A stretch of 64,000 nucleotides of DNA from CAZLGM01 sp964623625 (GTDB lineage: Bacteria > Desulfobacterota > Desulfobulbia > Desulfobulbales > Desulfocapsaceae), in contig CAZUUJ010000011.1 of assembly GCA_964623625.1 (NCBI GenBank), positions 1 to 64,000 of the forward strand, read 5' to 3'. Made by a program: the position numbers and the translations under genes. The notes beneath the pieces were generated by a model. It saw only the letters and a list, made by a program, of their open reading frames with translations. It was not told the DNA's origin and ran no database searches. This document shows positions 61,455 through 64,000 of the stretch, in pieces. The number at the start of each line of letters is the position of its first letter. Position 1 is the stretch's first letter.

Positions 61455-64000
61455 TCATTTTTCAAGCACGTTTAGAATCGTCATCTCCAGGTTTAGCGGT
61501 AACCGTACGATCTTTCCGCTTTTATTCTTGAAAAGCAGGAAACCATGTTCAAGTCCATGCAGAAAAAGGTTTCTGGTGATCTCGACATCTTTTCTGCAGT
61601 AGTGAACGATTTTAGCGATCTCACCCTCTTTGTACCATTTCAACGCCTGCAGCCCATCTGCGGATTTCTCAATACCCAAGGTGTGGGCGGCCAAACTGTT
61701 CAGGCTGATCCGATATCCAAGCTGATTATGAACTTCTTCAAGCAGGTCAACATTGGGCAATCTCTGAAGATCTCTGTCGGTGTATTTCGACAGCACCCGG
61801 TTGTCGAACCGTTTATTATTGAAACCGATAACCAGATCAAGTTCAGAGAGATGATTCACCAGTTTATCAATCTCATCTTCCAGGTAGGTAATATAGCCGT
61901 CTATCTGTGAATCATAGACAACAGCTACGGAAATTCCCATCTCTTCGGCTTTATGCCAGCCGCCAACCTCCTGAGCTGAACGCTTGGTCTCGACATCAAA
62001 CAACCCGAAGCGAGACGGTAGAGCATCAAGCCCCTTTTTGCCGCTTTCCTTCGGCAGTTTTGGTAAACCACTAGGTTTATTTTTTATTTTAGAACGCTTG
62101 GAGCCCGATTTCTGAGCCATGATTTTTTGCAGTAGCGTCAGGCAGCCATTCTTGTCGATTGGACGATTGCCCGACCCACATTTTGGTGAATGCACGCATG
62201 ATGGACATCCGGTTTCACAAGAACAACTTGAAACCGTTTTGAAGGTTGTTGTAATCAGTTTATCAAATTGGTTATAAGCTTCGCTGCAAAGTCCTGCCCC
62301 ACCTGTGTATCCGTCATAAATAAAAACAGTGGCCAGTTCAGTCTGCTCATGAATAACACAGGATATACCGCCGATATCATTACGGTCACAGAGAATCAAC
62401 AAAGGAAACATGGCTATCATTGCGTGTTCCATCGCATGAATGGAACCCATAAAATGATGCTTCTCCCGTTCCATCCACTGTTGAACAGCCGGATCGATCT
62501 CTATCCACACACCTTCTGTTTCAAGCAGCTGCTCCGGGAGATCAAGGGGGATTGTATTAATCAGTTTGCCTGTATTTTTATTTCTTTTCTGGTATCCTGT
62601 GACCTGCTCAGTCACTGTTAACGGGCCGAAGCGAACGCGGCAGCCAAAGACGGCTTTTTCAGCAAGGACATCAAGAATTTCCGTTTGCTTGTTTGAAGTG
62701 GCCCTGGTGTAATAGGGCACCCGAGCTTCGGTGGCTATTACTTCCTTGGCTCCCAGGTCGAGTTTTTCTATCAACCAGCTTTGTGCCCTGTGGATGTAGA
62801 GGGCTCCAGGATGACATTCTTTGAGGGACCGGAGCGAATCGATTTCTCCGAGCACCTCTCCGCTTGAACTGTTTATAATGGACAGCTGATTGCCACCACC
62901 CCTTAAGTTGATCTGCCGCTGGGGATATTTGCGGCTTGAGAAGTATTGGTCGCCTGATCCGCTTTGCAGAAGGACCGACTGACCACAGAGAGATTCGATG
63001 GTTCTCCTGACCGGCTCTTCACGGCAGAGGCGCTCTTCCACATGAAGAGGATATTCGGCAGCAACGCAGCTGAGCTGCGACTCCATAATAGTGGGGTTTT
63101 CTGGATTGATGACGGCTGATTCGACATTACGCCTAAAGAAATCGTCCGGATTTCGCATAAAATACTGATCAAGAGCGTCTTCCTGAGCGATCAGAACTAC
63201 TGCCGACTCTCTGCCGCCCCGCCCTACTCTGCCACCCCGCTGATAGGAAGCCATGATCGAGCCCGGATAACCGACCAGCAGACAGAGGTCCAGATCACCG
63301 ATGTCAATACCAAGTTCAAGAGCTGAAGTGGAAATCACCGCCAGCAGTTGACCATTCGCCAGCTGCTGTTCGATCTCTCTTCGTTCTTCAGGCAGAAAAC
63401 CGGCCCGATAAGAAGAGAGTTTTTGGGCAAGTCTTCCAAGTTTCGGCCGTGTCCACAGGGTGATCAGTTCGGTCATTTTTCTCGACTGAGTGTAGACTAT
63501 GGTTCTCAGTTTTCTTTTCACCGCTGCTTCGACCATTTGACCGGCTGTGTGGGCTGCTGAATCCCAAGGATTGAGAAGCAGTACATGCTTTGCTGCCTGC
63601 GGAGCGCCTGACTCGGTTACCACTTTAACGGGCCGGGAGATAAGCTTCTCGCCGAACTGCTGGGGATTACCAATGGTTGCCGAGAGCATGATGACGGCCG
63701 GATCGGCTCCGTAATGGTTGGCAAGACGAATGAGCCGTCTAAAAACCCAACTCATATGGGAGCCGAAAACGCCTCGATAGCTGTGCACTTCATCAACAAC
63801 CAGGAAACGGAGTTGTCTGAAAAAATGACTCCAACTTTCGTGATACGGCAGGAATGACAGGTGCAGCATGTCCGGATTGGACAACAGAACAGGTGGAGTT
63901 TCCTTGCGAATCCGACTTCGCTTATATTGTGAGGTATCACCATCATATATTTGGGCGATACTGGTTGAGTCGTTTGGAAGCAGATCACCCAAATGACCCC
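61455..64000 (-). CDS. DEAD/DEAH helicase-DEDDy exonuclease fusion (MrfA-MrfB-like), N-terminus cut by the window edge
   Basis: At least 848 residues; the frame is open to base 64000, so the N-terminus with Walker A is missing. The visible part has DEVHSYRG (motif II), ATIGNP (motif III), the second RecA lobe (STSALELGIDIGDLDL, YQRGGRVGRGG), and the DUF1998-type zinc site CSCETGCPSCVHSPKCG. After a basic linker the last ~180 residues form an RNase H-like exonuclease with FDVETK, NKRFDNRV and YCRKDVEIT (DEDDy). B. subtilis has these as separate MrfA and MrfB proteins that repair mitomycin C crosslinks; here they are fused. Confidence 0.85.
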   Translation of the reverse strand, partial: GHLGDLLPNDSTSIAQIYDGDTSQYKRSRIRKETPPVLLSNPDMLHLSFLPYHESWSHFFRQLRFLVVDEVHSYRGVFGSHMSWVFRRLIRLANHYGADPAVIMLSATIGNPQQFGEKLISRPVKVVTESGAPQAAKHVLLLNPWDSAAHTAGQMVEAAVKRKLRTIVYTQSRKMTELITLWTRPKLGRLAQKLSSYRAGFLPEERREIEQQLANGQLLAVISTSALELGIDIGDLDLCLLVGYPGSIMASYQRGGRVGRGGRESAVVLIAQEDALDQYFMRNPDDFFRRNVESAVINPENPTIMESQLSCVAAEYPLHVEERLCREEPVRRTIESLCGQSVLLQSGSGDQYFSSRKYPQRQINLRGGGNQLSIINSSSGEVLGEIDSLRSLKECHPGALYIHRAQSWLIEKLDLGAKEVIATEARVPYYTRATSNKQTEILDVLAEKAVFGCRVRFGPLTVTEQVTGYQKRNKNTGKLINTIPLDLPEQLLETEGVWIEIDPAVQQWMEREKHHFMGSIHAMEHAMIAMFPLLILCDRNDIGGISCVIHEQTELATVFIYDGYTGGAGLCSEAYNQFDKLITTTFKTVSSCSCETGCPSCVHSPKCGSGNRPIDKNGCLTLLQKIMAQKSGSKRSKIKNKPSGLPKLPKESGKKGLDALPSRFGLFDVETKRSAQEVGGWHKAEEMGISVAVVYDSQIDGYITYLEDEIDKLVNHLSELDLVIGFNNKRFDNRVLSKYTDRDLQRLPNVDLLEEVHNQLGYRISLNSLAAHTLGIEKSADGLQALKWYKEGEIAKIVHYCRKDVEITRNLFLHGLEHGFLLFKNKSGKIVRLPLNLEMTILNVLEK

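Noticed and set aside
1..64000. CRISPR arrays, transposases, phage genes, rRNA or tRNA genes
   Set aside because: I saw no regularly spaced repeats, transposase or integrase motifs, or tRNA-like T-arm/anticodon patterns in the gaps.

Overview
The window looks like a chromosomal segment of an anaerobic, sulfur-metabolising Desulfobacterota (former Deltaproteobacteria), most likely of the Desulfobulbales type. This is inferred from gene content: a PsrA/PhsA-like molybdo-enzyme pair with its chaperone, a selenocysteine-containing rhodanese, a single-subunit-anchor SdhCAB, LL-diaminopimelate aminotransferase, CimA-type isoleucine synthesis, a split biotin-dependent carboxylase and several large sensor kinases. 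There is no rRNA, tRNA, CRISPR array, insertion sequence or phage module, and the gene order is compact and mostly housekeeping.

Layout. 1-6.2 kb: an outward-facing partial reading frame at the left edge, a TAXI-type TRAP solute-binding protein, a two-component system, and a fused HisH-HisF of the eukaryotic HIS7 kind. 6.2-13.7 kb: a lipoprotein, iron alcohol dehydrogenase, IspH, DapL and PepN. 13.7-19.6 kb (minus strand): mini-cytochrome c, geranylgeranyl-reductase-like flavoprotein, TerC, and SdhCAB. 19.7-25.8 kb: HAD phosphatase, LpxL-like acyltransferase, and a 915-residue hybrid kinase tightly coupled to an enolase-superfamily enzyme. 26-31.4 kb (minus): biotin carboxylase and carboxyltransferase subunits, and the EttA ABC-F ATPase. 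31.6-37.1 kb (minus): the sulfur region (selenorhodanese, PsrB-like, PsrA-like, TorD-like chaperone). 37.4-41.9 kb (minus): SagB-like oxidase, RlmN, a radical SAM protein, SerC and TrmL. 42-52.3 kb (plus): LysC, CimA, ComEA-like, MiaA, RecJ, PurB, DUF4911, MiaB and a PHP phosphatase. 52.4-64 kb: ParC/ParE, ThiD, a membrane histidine kinase, CutA, CoaX, LD-carboxypeptidase, an SH3-domain protein, and an edge-truncated helicase-exonuclease fusion resembling MrfA+MrfB.

The main discovery is at 31684-33018 (minus). Two apparent genes are one frame interrupted by a single UGA, placed exactly where a rhodanese active-site loop runs (YCGGPT-UGA-G). Twenty-one nucleotides downstream lies a GC hairpin (CGCC/GGCG) with a GGUCU loop, as expected for a bacterial SECIS element. 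The product would be a secreted or lipid-anchored selenoprotein with three rhodanese domains. It lies downstream, on the same strand, of a polysulfide/thiosulfate-reductase-like operon, which suggests a sulfane-sulfur carrier role.

Other points: eukaryote-like versions of HisHF and PurB; a carboxyltransferase subunit lacking the usual RDAHQS-type motif; four RNA-modification enzymes acting on or near the anticodon loop (RlmN, TrmL, MiaA, MiaB); and several strong intergenic inverted repeats, most acting as terminators between convergent genes. All functional calls are from sequence reading alone; no database search was run.
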